In this document: piece after piece, positions 1-6,233 of the stretch
Layout of the letters: every line of letters starts with the position of its first letter
How positions within the stretch are numbered: the first letter of the stretch is position 1
DNA from: an uncultured Granulicatella sp.
GTDB taxonomy: Bacteria; Bacillota; Bacilli; Lactobacillales; Aerococcaceae
DNA: 12,208 nt
Direction of reading: 5' to 3'
NCBI GenBank assembly: GCA_900551535.1
Contig: URWJ01000031.1
Coordinates: 1 to 12,208, forward strand
Position numbers and translations under genes: made by a program
The notes under the pieces: generated by a model
What the model saw: the letters and a program-made list of their open reading frames with translations, nothing else
Databases searched by the model: none
What the model was told of the DNA's origin: nothing

Positions 1-403
1 ACAACGGGTGGCGCTGGCTGGTATGATAGCGGCGCGGCCTCAGATTTTGATTCTGGACGAAGCGACGTCAATGTTGGATCCCCGTGGTCGTCAGGAAGTA
101 TTGACGACGATTCGCGATATGAAGGCTAATTCAGCGTTAACGGTCTTGTCAATTACGCATGATATTGACGAAGCGGCCAGCGCTAATCGGGTCTTAGTGA
201 TCAATGACGGTGAGGTTAAGGAAGAGGGGACTCCAGCGGAAATTTTTCAGCATGGAGAAGCCTTAATTAAGATGGGATTGGACATGCCATATGCTGAGCG
301 CTTAAAAGCAGCGCTAAAGCGGCAGGGTGTTCAAGTGCCCGCACAGTATTTAACAGAGAAAGGAATGGCGGACTGGTTATGGCAATTACGTTCAAACAAG
401 TAG
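1..403 (+). CDS. ecfA1: ECF transporter ATPase EcfA1, C-terminal part (5' end outside window)
   Basis: This is the C-terminal half of an ABC ATPase. The first complete codon is at position 2 (Q-R-V-A-L-A-G), the tail of an ABC signature region, so the N-terminal half with Walker A and Q-loop lies left of the window. Visible motifs are Walker B with D-loop (LILDEATSMLDP) and the H-loop histidine in SITHD. The 'LDEATSMLDP' form, with Ala-Ser after the catalytic Glu, is typical of EcfA1 rather than EcfA2. In the family, EcfA1 pairs with EcfA2 and EcfT to power uptake of vitamins and other micronutrients by interchangeable S-components. The reading frame overlaps ecfA2 by 25 bases, implying translational coupling. 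Base composition is unusual: about 198 of the first 400 bases are G or C, and codons such as GCG, CGG, CTG and CAG are common, unlike every gene downstream. Apart from the edge truncation the frame is intact. Confidence 0.9.
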   Translation, partial: QRVALAGMIAARPQILILDEATSMLDPRGRQEVLTTIRDMKANSALTVLSITHDIDEAASANRVLVINDGEVKEEGTPAEIFQHGEALIKMGLDMPYAERLKAALKRQGVQVPAQYLTEKGMADWLWQLRSNK

Positions 404-1254
404 ATTTTACTTACCAACCTAATAGCCCTTTTGAACAGAGAGTGCTTTTTGATATTAATTTAGAGATTCCAGCGAATAGTTATACAGCAATTGTTGGCCA
501 TACTGGAAGTGGGAAATCTACCTTACTTCAACATCTAAATGCGTTACTAAAACCAACTAAGGGAAAAGTGACAATAGGAGATCGTGTGATTACGCCGGAA
601 ACAAATAATAAAAATTTGAAACCAATTCGTAAAAAAGTAGGGATTGTGTTTCAGTTTCCTGAATCTCAGTTGTTTGATGAGACTGTGGCACGTGATATTG
701 CCTTTGGACCTAAGAATTTTGGCGTGTCAGAAGAGAAAAGTATGGAATTAGCTGCTGAAATGCTAAATTTAGTTGGCTTAGACGAGTCTTATATGGAAAG
801 GTCACCATTTGACCTATCTGGTGGACAAATGCGTCGTGTGGCAATTGCTGGGGTTTTAGCGATGCAGCCTGAGGTGTTAGTACTAGATGAACCAACTGCG
901 GGACTAGATCCTAAAGGTCGTAAAGAAATGATGGAGATGTTTTCCTCCTTACAAAAAGAGCAAGGGATTACCATCGTTCTTGTAACACATCAAATGAATG
1001 ATGTAAGTGACTATGCGGATTACGTGATTGTTTGTGAAAAAGGGACGGTTGTAAAAACTGGTACGCCTGAAGAAGTATTCTCGGATGCACATTGGCTACA
1101 AGAAAAACAATTAGGCCTTCCTTCAACGATTCAATTTGTGGAAAAGCTAAAAGCAAAAGGTTTTTCAACCGAAGAGCGTCCAATGACGTTAGATCAATTA
1201 GCAGATTTACTGGTTTCACATTCTAATTTAGGAGGTGAAGCAAGTGCTCGATAA
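379..1254 (+). CDS. ecfA2: ECF transporter ATPase EcfA2
   Basis: A complete 291-residue ABC ATPase with every catalytic motif: Walker A GHTGSGKST (40-48), Q-loop Gln about 92 in FQFPESQLF, signature LSGGQ (146-150), Walker B VLVLDEP (166-172), D-loop AGLDPKG and H-loop His about 204 in VTHQ. The FPESQLF stretch after the Q-loop and 'DEPTAGLDP' are EcfA2-like. It should form the EcfA1-EcfA2 heterodimer on the cytoplasmic face of EcfT. The ATG at 379 gives the usual EcfA2 N-terminus (MAITF-QVDFTYQ). A modest AAAGGA lies at 359-364, rather far upstream, so coupling to ecfA1 translation through the 25-base overlap probably matters. Its 3' end overlaps the ecfT start by 11 bases. Composition is A+T-rich (about 36% G+C just after the start), in sharp contrast to ecfA1. 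Confidence 0.95.
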   Translation: MAITFKQVDFTYQPNSPFEQRVLFDINLEIPANSYTAIVGHTGSGKSTLLQHLNALLKPTKGKVTIGDRVITPETNNKNLKPIRKKVGIVFQFPESQLFDETVARDIAFGPKNFGVSEEKSMELAAEMLNLVGLDESYMERSPFDLSGGQMRRVAIAGVLAMQPEVLVLDEPTAGLDPKGRKEMMEMFSSLQKEQGITIVLVTHQMNDVSDYADYVIVCEKGTVVKTGTPEEVFSDAHWLQEKQLGLPSTIQFVEKLKAKGFSTEERPMTLDQLADLLVSHSNLGGEASAR

Positions 1255-2041
1255 ATTGATATTAGGACGCTATTTACAAGGAGACTCATGGATCCATAAA
1301 CTAGATCCAAGAACGAAATTAATTGGAACATTTGCGTTTGTATTAGTCATCTTCTTGGCCAATAACTGGGTAACCTATGGCTTCTTGATTGCCTATACAC
1401 TTATTGCGTTACTGTTGTCAAAGATTCCTCTAGGATTCTTCTGGAAAGGAATTCGTCCATTAATTTGGGTCATTCTATTCACAGTAGCACTTCAAATTCT
1501 ATTCACAAGTGGAGGGGAAGTTTACTTTAAATGGGGATTCCTCCAAGTGACTTCCGAGGGGATTATTAACGCGGTATTCATTTTCTTACGCTTTGTATTA
1601 ATTATCTCTTTCTCGACGCTCTTAACGCTAACGACAGCACCATTGCAGTTGACAGATGCCATTGAAGCGGTGATGAAGCCTCTTTCTATTGTGAAGTTTC
1701 CAGTACATGAGGTTGCGTTAATGCTATCGATTGCGCTTCGTTTCGTTCCAACCTTAATGGATGAAGCACAAAAAATTATGAACGCGCAACGAGCTCGTGG
1801 GGTTGATTTTGGAGAAGGAAATCTCTTCGAACAAATGAAGGCGATTATCCCAATCTTAATTCCGCTATTTGTTAGCTCATTAAACCGTGCGGAAGACTTG
1901 GCAACAGCCATGGAAGCACGTGGATACCAAGGCGGAGACGGACGCAGTAAGTACCGTGTTCTGAACTATGAAATGAGGGATGCCATTGCGGGATTATCCC
2001 TAGTGGTTGTAACAATTTTATTATTTGTATTAAAAGCATAA
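1244..2041 (+). CDS. ecfT: ECF transporter transmembrane protein EcfT
   Basis: A 265-residue membrane protein of the EcfT/CbiQ family. It links the EcfA1/A2 ATPases to substrate-binding S-components in the membrane. The N-terminus (LGRY...GDSWIHKLDPRTK) is the classic EcfT opening. Hydrophobic segments follow at roughly 27-58, 72-90, 105-130 and 245-263. The two short Ala-Arg-Gly motifs that dock into the ATPase grooves are present at about 184-186 (RARGVDF) and 225-227 (EARGYQG). I chose the GTG at 1244 because AGGAGGTG (1230-1237) sits six bases upstream; the in-frame GTG at 1235 lies inside that site and adds only three residues. The gene overlaps ecfA2 by 11 bases and ends 8 bases before a hairpin terminator. 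No S-component gene lies in the window, so the substrate cannot be told; group II ECF modules usually serve several S-components encoded elsewhere. Confidence 0.94.
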   Translation: MLDKLILGRYLQGDSWIHKLDPRTKLIGTFAFVLVIFLANNWVTYGFLIAYTLIALLLSKIPLGFFWKGIRPLIWVILFTVALQILFTSGGEVYFKWGFLQVTSEGIINAVFIFLRFVLIISFSTLLTLTTAPLQLTDAIEAVMKPLSIVKFPVHEVALMLSIALRFVPTLMDEAQKIMNAQRARGVDFGEGNLFEQMKAIIPILIPLFVSSLNRAEDLATAMEARGYQGGDGRSKYRVLNYEMRDAIAGLSLVVVTILLFVLKA

Positions 2042-2049
2042 AAAATAAG

Positions 2050-2075
2050 GAGCTTGACTTGTCAAGCTCTTTTTT
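2050..2075 (+). terminator. Hairpin terminator between ecfT and truA
   Basis: GAGCTTGA (2050-2057) pairs perfectly with TCAAGCTC (2062-2069) around a CTTG tetraloop, followed by six T (2070-2075). This is a standard intrinsic terminator closing the ecf operon. Only 16 bases separate the T run from the truA start, so it also lies in the leader of any transcript that reaches truA from upstream. Confidence 0.82.
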
Positions 2076-2091
2076 GAAAGAAGGGAAAAGG

Positions 2092-2841
2092 ATGCAGCGA
2101 TATAAACTCGTCATTCAATATGATGGTACGCCCTATGTTGGATTTCAAGTGCAAGAGAATGGGAATAGCATTCAAGCAGAACTGAATAAAGCCTTGAAGA
2201 AGATGACAAAGGGTCAATACATTCCTGTTAGTGGCTCTGGTCGTACCGATTCTGGAGTGCATGCCAACGGTCAAGTGGTTCATATCGACTATCCAAAAAC
2301 GATTGAAGCCGCTTCTCTCGTTCGTGCGATGAACAGTTTATTGCCGACGTCGATTCGGATTGTTTCGGCAGAGGCAGTGTCAGATGACTTTCACGCGCGC
2401 TATAGTGTGACTGGGAAACGATATATTTATAAAGTAACGACTGCTGCTATACAGAGCCCGTTTCGTCGTCAGTATGAGCTGCATCACCCATTCAAAACGG
2501 ATGTAGACCGCATCAACAAGGCTTTTGAAGCAGTGATTGGAGAACATGATTTTACAAGTTTTTGTTCGACAAAAAGCGATAAAGACTCCAAAGTTCGCGT
2601 TGTGACGAAAGCAGAAGTGAAGAGAAACGGTGATGAATTAATTTTCACTTTTGAGGGTAAAGGTTTCCTTTACAATATGGTTCGCATTTTAGTTGGAACG
2701 GCGCTTCAAATTGGAGACGGCTTACGTGAAGTGGAAGAGATGAAGCAAATTCTAGAAGCTATGGACCGAAATGCAGCTGGCCCAACAGCGCCTGCTCATG
2801 GGTTATACTTAGATGAAGTGTTTTATAAGAATTTCGACTAG
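2092..2841 (+). CDS. truA: tRNA pseudouridine(38-40) synthase TruA
   Basis: A 249-residue enzyme that converts uridines 38, 39 and 40 of the tRNA anticodon stem-loop to pseudouridine in the cytoplasm. The N-terminus YKLVIQYDGTPYVGFQ-Q and the catalytic block SGSGRTDSGVHA are clear; the nucleophilic Asp is at about residue 53. Conserved C-terminal stretches include FTSFCS near the middle and GKGFLYNMVRILVGT. Length is normal for the family. I chose ATG 2092, preceded by the purine-rich AAGGGAAAAGG. A longer in-frame TTG start at 2059 exists but falls inside the terminator hairpin and would add residues foreign to the family. The gene sits directly after the ecf module, its usual neighbour in Firmicutes, but is followed here by an aminopeptidase gene. 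A dedicated promoter has no room after the terminator, so expression probably depends on read-through or on a promoter inside ecfT. Confidence 0.95.
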   Translation: MQRYKLVIQYDGTPYVGFQVQENGNSIQAELNKALKKMTKGQYIPVSGSGRTDSGVHANGQVVHIDYPKTIEAASLVRAMNSLLPTSIRIVSAEAVSDDFHARYSVTGKRYIYKVTTAAIQSPFRRQYELHHPFKTDVDRINKAFEAVIGEHDFTSFCSTKSDKDSKVRVVTKAEVKRNGDELIFTFEGKGFLYNMVRILVGTALQIGDGLREVEEMKQILEAMDRNAAGPTAPAHGLYLDEVFYKNFD

Positions 2842-2850
2842 AAATATGAT
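2822..2850 (+). promoter_or_regulatory. Possible weak sigma-A promoter for pepS
   Basis: TTTATA (2822-2827) and TATGAT (2845-2850) are separated by 17 bases, with the -35 box in the end of truA and the -10 box just after its stop. The -10 matches 5 of 6 consensus bases but the -35 only 4 of 6. It is the best candidate for the separate expression that the biased codons of pepS suggest, but could be chance. Confidence 0.35.
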
Positions 2851-2885
2851 AGGATGAAAGTAGTTATATTAAAAGGAGTGTCAAT

Positions 2886-4130
2886 ATGGTATTAAAAGAT
2901 TTCGACAAAAACTTAGAAAAATACGCTAAATTATTAATCTCAACAGGGATTAACGTGCAACCAGGTCACACAGTGAATATTGTGATTGACGTAGACCAAG
3001 CACCTTTAGCTCGTTTATTAGTAAAAGAAGCTTACGCACACGGAGCAAGCGAAGTAATCGTATCATGGGCTGACGATTTCGTAGGTCGTGAACGCTTATT
3101 ACATGCTGCAGAAGACCGTATCTCAAACGTTCCAGAATACCGTGTAGCAGAAATGAACTACTTATTAGAAAAGAAAGCAAGCCGCTTAAACGTTCGTTCA
3201 GCTGATCCAGATGCATTCGCTGGCGTTTCAGCAGAACGTCTACAACAATCAACAAAAGCATTAAGCCTTGCATTAAAACCATTACGTACAGCAACACAAG
3301 CCAACAAAGTGAGCTGGACTGTAGCAGCAGCTGCTGGTAAAGAATGGGCGAAGAAAGTATTCCCTAACGCTGCAACTGATGAAGAAGCAGTAGATTTATT
3401 ATGGGATCAAATCTTCAAAACTTGCCGTGTTTATGCGGATGATCCAGTGGCAGCATGGAAAGAACACGAAGAAAAATTAGATGCTAAAGCAGCTATTTTA
3501 AACAAAGAACAATTCGTAAAATTACACTACACTGCACCAGGAACAGACTTAACTCTTGGAATGCCTAAAAACCATGTTTGGGAAAGTGCTGGAAGCTTGA
3601 ACGCTCAAGGAGAACACTTCATCGCAAATATGCCAACAGAAGAAGTCTTCTCAGCTCCTGACTTCCGCGTAGCTGAAGGATATGTATCAAGTACAAAACC
3701 ATTAAGCTACAACGGAAACATTATCGAAGGAATCAAAGTGACTTTCAAAGACGGTCAAATCACAGAAGTATCTGCTGAAAAAGGCGACCAAGTAATGAAA
3801 GACTTAGTATTCGAAAACAATGGTGCTCGTGGATTAGGTGAAGTTGCGTTAGTAAGCGACCCATCACCGATCTCACAATCAGGAATCACATTCTTCAACA
3901 CATTATTCGATGAAAATGCATCAAACCACTTAGCAATTGGTTCTGCTTATGCAACAAGCGTTAAAGGTGGAGAAAACTTCGAAACTGAAGAAGAATTAAG
4001 AGAAGCTGGATTAAACCGTGCTGATGTTCACGTGGACTTCATGATCGGTGGACCAGAAATGAACGTGGATGGTATCCGTGAAGACGGTACTGTTGTTCCA
4101 ATCTTCCGTAACGGAGACTGGGCTATCTAG
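2886..4130 (+). CDS. pepS: M29 family metallo-aminopeptidase (PepS/AmpS)
   Basis: A 414-residue cytoplasmic aminopeptidase of MEROPS family M29 (PepS, AmpS, AmpT). It removes N-terminal amino acids from peptides using two divalent metal ions. The C-terminal half carries the expected ligands: Glu252/253 in MPTEEVF, Glu319 in ARGLGEVALV, His348 and Tyr355 in SNHLAIGSAY, and His382 and Asp384 in ADVHVDF. No signal peptide is present, in keeping with a role in intracellular peptide breakdown. Length matches the family (about 410). A ribosome site, AAAGGAGTG, precedes ATG 2886. Codon choice is strongly biased (TTA, GAA, CGT, AAC, TTC), more so than in truA or ecfT, suggesting high expression. It lies 44 bases after truA and is closed by a strong terminator. 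Confidence 0.95.
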   Translation: MVLKDFDKNLEKYAKLLISTGINVQPGHTVNIVIDVDQAPLARLLVKEAYAHGASEVIVSWADDFVGRERLLHAAEDRISNVPEYRVAEMNYLLEKKASRLNVRSADPDAFAGVSAERLQQSTKALSLALKPLRTATQANKVSWTVAAAAGKEWAKKVFPNAATDEEAVDLLWDQIFKTCRVYADDPVAAWKEHEEKLDAKAAILNKEQFVKLHYTAPGTDLTLGMPKNHVWESAGSLNAQGEHFIANMPTEEVFSAPDFRVAEGYVSSTKPLSYNGNIIEGIKVTFKDGQITEVSAEKGDQVMKDLVFENNGARGLGEVALVSDPSPISQSGITFFNTLFDENASNHLAIGSAYATSVKGGENFETEEELREAGLNRADVHVDFMIGGPEMNVDGIREDGTVVPIFRNGDWAI

Positions 4131-4149
4131 TTCAATGAATTAAAAATAT

Positions 4150-4186
4150 AAGGAACGAACTTTGAGAGAAGTTCGTTCCTTTTTTT
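4150..4186 (+). terminator. Strong, probably bidirectional terminator after pepS
   Basis: A perfect 13-bp stem, AAGGAACGAACTT (4150-4162) with AAGTTCGTTCCTT (4169-4181), has a 6-base loop and a run of seven T (4180-4186). The left flank holds an A run (4142-4146), which becomes a T run on the minus strand. The same hairpin could therefore also stop the convergent LysR gene that ends at 4273. Confidence 0.95.
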
Positions 4187-4189
4187 GTT

Positions 4190-4221
4190 CTATAAGAAAA
4201 ACTAATACAACTATAAGAAAA
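4190..4221. repeat. Pair of 11-bp direct repeats
   Basis: CTATAAGAAAA occurs at 4190-4200 and again at 4211-4221, exactly 21 bases apart, or about two helical turns. The pair lies just after the pepS terminator and upstream of an orphan ribosome binding site. The sequence is A-rich, so chance is possible. No regulator can be assigned. Confidence 0.45.
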
Positions 4222-4242
4222 TTCAATTGGTAAAAACTTCAC

Positions 4243-4278
4243 AAGGAGGGTACAATGAAAACAGAGGAATCCTTATAA
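4243..4278 (+). other. Orphan ribosome binding site with 7-codon reading frame, possible gene remnant
   Basis: AAGGAGGG (4243-4250) is a near-perfect Shine-Dalgarno followed four bases later by ATG (4255). The frame reads M-K-T-E-E-S-L and stops at TAA 4276-4278, overlapping the final codons of the convergent LysR gene on the other strand. A site this good normally heads a real gene. The simplest reading is the surviving start of a gene whose body was lost when the lysR block came to lie here. A functional micro-peptide or chance are alternatives. No clear -35/-10 pair precedes it, and it follows a strong terminator. Confidence 0.4.
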
Positions 4279-5160
4279 AGTTCGTAATAATTCAATGAGT
4301 TCTAAGATGTTTTGCGAATATTTTTCGTTTGGGCGATAGGCGACTCCGATTGGGAAAAATCCATTTTTATCGATGAGAGGAATCCATACGAGTTCGTCAT
4401 CTGAATAAAATTCTTTATATTCCAGCGCCATGATGCAAACGGAGTTAAAGGTTGCAAGACTGGCAAGGAGTACTTCCCAGTTGTCGTCTACGTAAACGAT
4501 ATTCGGTTCAAAGCCAAAATGTCTAGAGCGTTGGTGTAATAATTTTCCAAGCATAAAGTGTTCAGATAAGGTACTAAAACGTTCCTCCTTCAAATCTTCA
4601 AAGGTGATAGAGTCTCTCGAAGCTAGGGGATGACCTTTAGGAACGACAAGACTCGCCTGATAACCAGCGAAATGTTGTTGGAACGGTTCAATCACAATAT
4701 TGGACTCAATCTTTGGAAATGAGAGAACACCAAGGTCGATTTCTTCATTCACTAGTGCAGTTTGAAGCTCACGCGAACCGCCTTGTACCATCGTTAAGTG
4801 AATCGAAGGATGCGACATCATAAAACGTGAGAACTCAGGCATTAATTTGATCGCAAAAAGTGTCGGTAGCCCAATTCGAATTGTTTCTTTTTGAGGCTGA
4901 TTAAGCTCATGAATTTGAGCCACAGTCTCTTCCATCAAAGAAATGATTTTCTTACCATTATCGTATAAGAGCTGTCCAGCTTCAGTCAGTCGAATACTAT
5001 TATTAGTTTGCTGAATAAAAAGCGGAGTATGTAATTCGGATTCTAATTTTTTAATGGTTTGAGAAAGGGTCGGTTGCGTAATGAATAAACTACGAGCGGC
5101 ATTGGAATATCCGCCATGGTCAACGATACTAATGAAGTAGTGTAGGTGTTTAATATCCAT
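4273..5160 (-). CDS. LysR-family transcriptional regulator, divergent to panE
   Basis: A 295-residue LysR-type regulator. An N-terminal winged helix-turn-helix lies at about residues 1-60 (HYFISIVDHGGYSNAARSLF, then TQPTLSQTIKKLESEL). A linker helix is followed by the effector-binding domain (from about 90, IRIGLPTLFAI). Length is standard. ATG 5160 (minus strand) is preceded by AGGAG at suitable spacing. It is transcribed away from the panE/pfoR-like genes, with 98 bases between the start codons and a 13-bp palindrome in that gap. This is the classic arrangement of a LysR regulator that controls its divergent neighbours and itself; the control is inferred. The effector is unknown, with a keto- or hydroxy-acid related to the panE product a reasonable guess. 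The 3' end abuts the orphan start site at 4255-4278 and probably shares the terminator at 4150-4186. Confidence 0.93.
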   Translation of the reverse strand: MDIKHLHYFISIVDHGGYSNAARSLFITQPTLSQTIKKLESELHTPLFIQQTNNSIRLTEAGQLLYDNGKKIISLMEETVAQIHELNQPQKETIRIGLPTLFAIKLMPEFSRFMMSHPSIHLTMVQGGSRELQTALVNEEIDLGVLSFPKIESNIVIEPFQQHFAGYQASLVVPKGHPLASRDSITFEDLKEERFSTLSEHFMLGKLLHQRSRHFGFEPNIVYVDDNWEVLLASLATFNSVCIMALEYKEFYSDDELVWIPLIDKNGFFPIGVAYRPNEKYSQNILELIELLRTL

Positions 5161-5189
5161 TGGACATCTCCTATTCTTTTAAGTGAAGT

Positions 5190-5218
5190 GTTATACAATA
5201 ATTGTAACAAAGAATAAA
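5190..5218 (-). promoter_or_regulatory. Probable promoter of the divergent lysR gene
   Basis: Read on the minus strand, TTTATT (5218-5213) and TATAAC (5195-5190) are 17 bases apart. The -10 matches 5 of 6 consensus bases; the -35 is poor. The 13-bp palindrome at 5194-5206 lies between and partly over these boxes, so a bound regulator would be expected to repress this promoter. Confidence 0.5.
5194..5206. promoter_or_regulatory. Perfect T-N11-A palindrome, probable LysR operator
   Basis: TACAAT-A-ATTGTA is a perfect inverted repeat with a 1-base centre and the T-N11-A shape that LysR-type proteins recognise. It sits centrally in the divergent lysR/panE intergenic region, overlapping the candidate lysR -10 and the candidate panE -35. 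A second, shorter symmetrical element, GTTTTGAAAAC (5234-5244), lies between the panE -10 and its ribosome site and might be an accessory site or chance. Binding is inferred. Confidence 0.65.
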
Positions 5219-5230
5219 GACGGAAACAAT
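5202..5230 (+). promoter_or_regulatory. Candidate promoter of the panE/pfoR-like operon
   Basis: TTGTAA (5202-5207) and AACAAT (5225-5230) are 17 bases apart, each matching 4 of 6 consensus bases. A weak promoter whose -35 overlaps the palindrome fits a gene needing LysR activation. It is the best of several mediocre candidates in the gap. Confidence 0.4.
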
Positions 5231-5258
5231 AAGGTTTTGAAAACATAAAGGAGGAATT

Positions 5259-6209
5259 ATGATGAAAATTACAATCGCAGGTGCTGGCGCCATGGGAAGT
5301 CGCTTTGGGTTAATGCTCCATCAAGCAGGGCATGAAGTGCTCCTCGTCGATGGTTGGAAATATCATGTGGAAGCCATCCAAAAAGACGGTCTCAAGGCCA
5401 ACTTTAACGGCGAAGAAGTTGTGGTGAAGTTGCCAGCAGTACTTCAAAGTGAAGTCACAGAAGCAATGACAAGTGACCTAATCATTTTATTTACAAAAGC
5501 GATGCAATTAGAAGGTATGCTAACAGATTTGAAACCAGTGATTCATGATGAAACAAGAGTACTTTGCTTACTCAATGGAATTGGACATGAAGAAGTGATT
5601 GAACAATTTGTTCCAAAAGAAGATATCTTTATTGGGAACACGATGTGGACGGCTGGAATGGAAGGCCCTGGTCGCGTGAAACTCTTCGGTAGCGGAACGG
5701 TAGCCATGAAGAACTTGGTGGATACACCAGAGGCAAAAGCGAAGGCAGAAGAAATCGTTGAAGTGTTGAACAGCGGTGGTTTAAATGCATCTTACTCTGA
5801 GAATATTCTATTCGCCATTTATAAGAAAGCATGTGTAAATGGAACGATGAATGGACTCTGCACCATCTTGATGAGTAATATGTATGAATTTGGTTCTACA
5901 ACGACTGCACACTTGATTGTTGAAAATATCGTGAAAGAATTTTCAGAAGTTGCAAAAAATGAAAACATTCTGTTAAATGTTTCAGAAATTGTAGATTTCA
6001 TCGAAACGAATTGTTATAATCGTGAAACAATTGGGCTTCATCACCCATCGATGTATCAAGACTTAATTGAAAATAATCGTTTAACAGAAATCGACTACAT
6101 CAACGGAGCGGTAGTGCGTAAAGGACAAAAATATGGCGTTCCAACACCATATTGTGAGTTTTTAACAGCATTGGTTCATTGTAAAGAACAAATTCTTGGA
6201 GCTAAATAG
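5259..6209 (+). CDS. panE: PanE-type ketopantoate / 2-keto-acid reductase
   Basis: A 316-residue NAD(P)H-dependent reductase of the ketopantoate reductase family. The N-terminal Rossmann fold starts with GAGAMGSRFG (7-16). Lys80 (LFTKAM) matches the substrate-contact lysine. The C-terminal helical domain has the catalytic lysine in IYKKACVNGTMNG (189/190), Asn194/198 and Glu277 in the hallmark TEIDYINGAVV. Formally it reduces 2-dehydropantoate to pantoate. However, in Lactococcus lactis the gene annotated panE was shown to be a D-2-hydroxyacid dehydrogenase for branched-chain 2-keto acids, and no other pantothenate gene is nearby, so that role is equally plausible here. AAGGAGG (5248-5254) serves tandem ATG codons at 5259 and 5262; the second has the better spacing and would remove one Met. 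It is 24 bases ahead of the membrane protein gene, so the two form an operon. Confidence 0.85.
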   Translation: MMKITIAGAGAMGSRFGLMLHQAGHEVLLVDGWKYHVEAIQKDGLKANFNGEEVVVKLPAVLQSEVTEAMTSDLIILFTKAMQLEGMLTDLKPVIHDETRVLCLLNGIGHEEVIEQFVPKEDIFIGNTMWTAGMEGPGRVKLFGSGTVAMKNLVDTPEAKAKAEEIVEVLNSGGLNASYSENILFAIYKKACVNGTMNGLCTILMSNMYEFGSTTTAHLIVENIVKEFSEVAKNENILLNVSEIVDFIETNCYNRETIGLHHPSMYQDLIENNRLTEIDYINGAVVRKGQKYGVPTPYCEFLTALVHCKEQILGAK

Positions 6210-6233
6210 CTCAGATTAGAGGGGGACAAAACT

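Noticed and set aside
1522..1911. 129-residue open frame on the minus strand inside ecfT
   Set aside because: It is fully antisense to the intact ecfT, has low-complexity composition and shows no recognisable motif.
2059..2091. Longer TruA start at TTG 2059
   Set aside because: The TTG sits in the loop of the ecfT terminator; family alignment and the purine-rich site support ATG 2092.
2950..3297. 115-residue Leu-rich open frame on the minus strand inside pepS
   Set aside because: It is a by-product of the biased codons of pepS and has no ribosome site or membrane-protein logic.
6199..6212. GAGCTA-AA-TAGCTC palindrome across the panE stop codon, considered as a terminator
   Set aside because: It is short, has a 2-base centre and no T run, and the next gene begins 24 bases later, so it is not a terminator.
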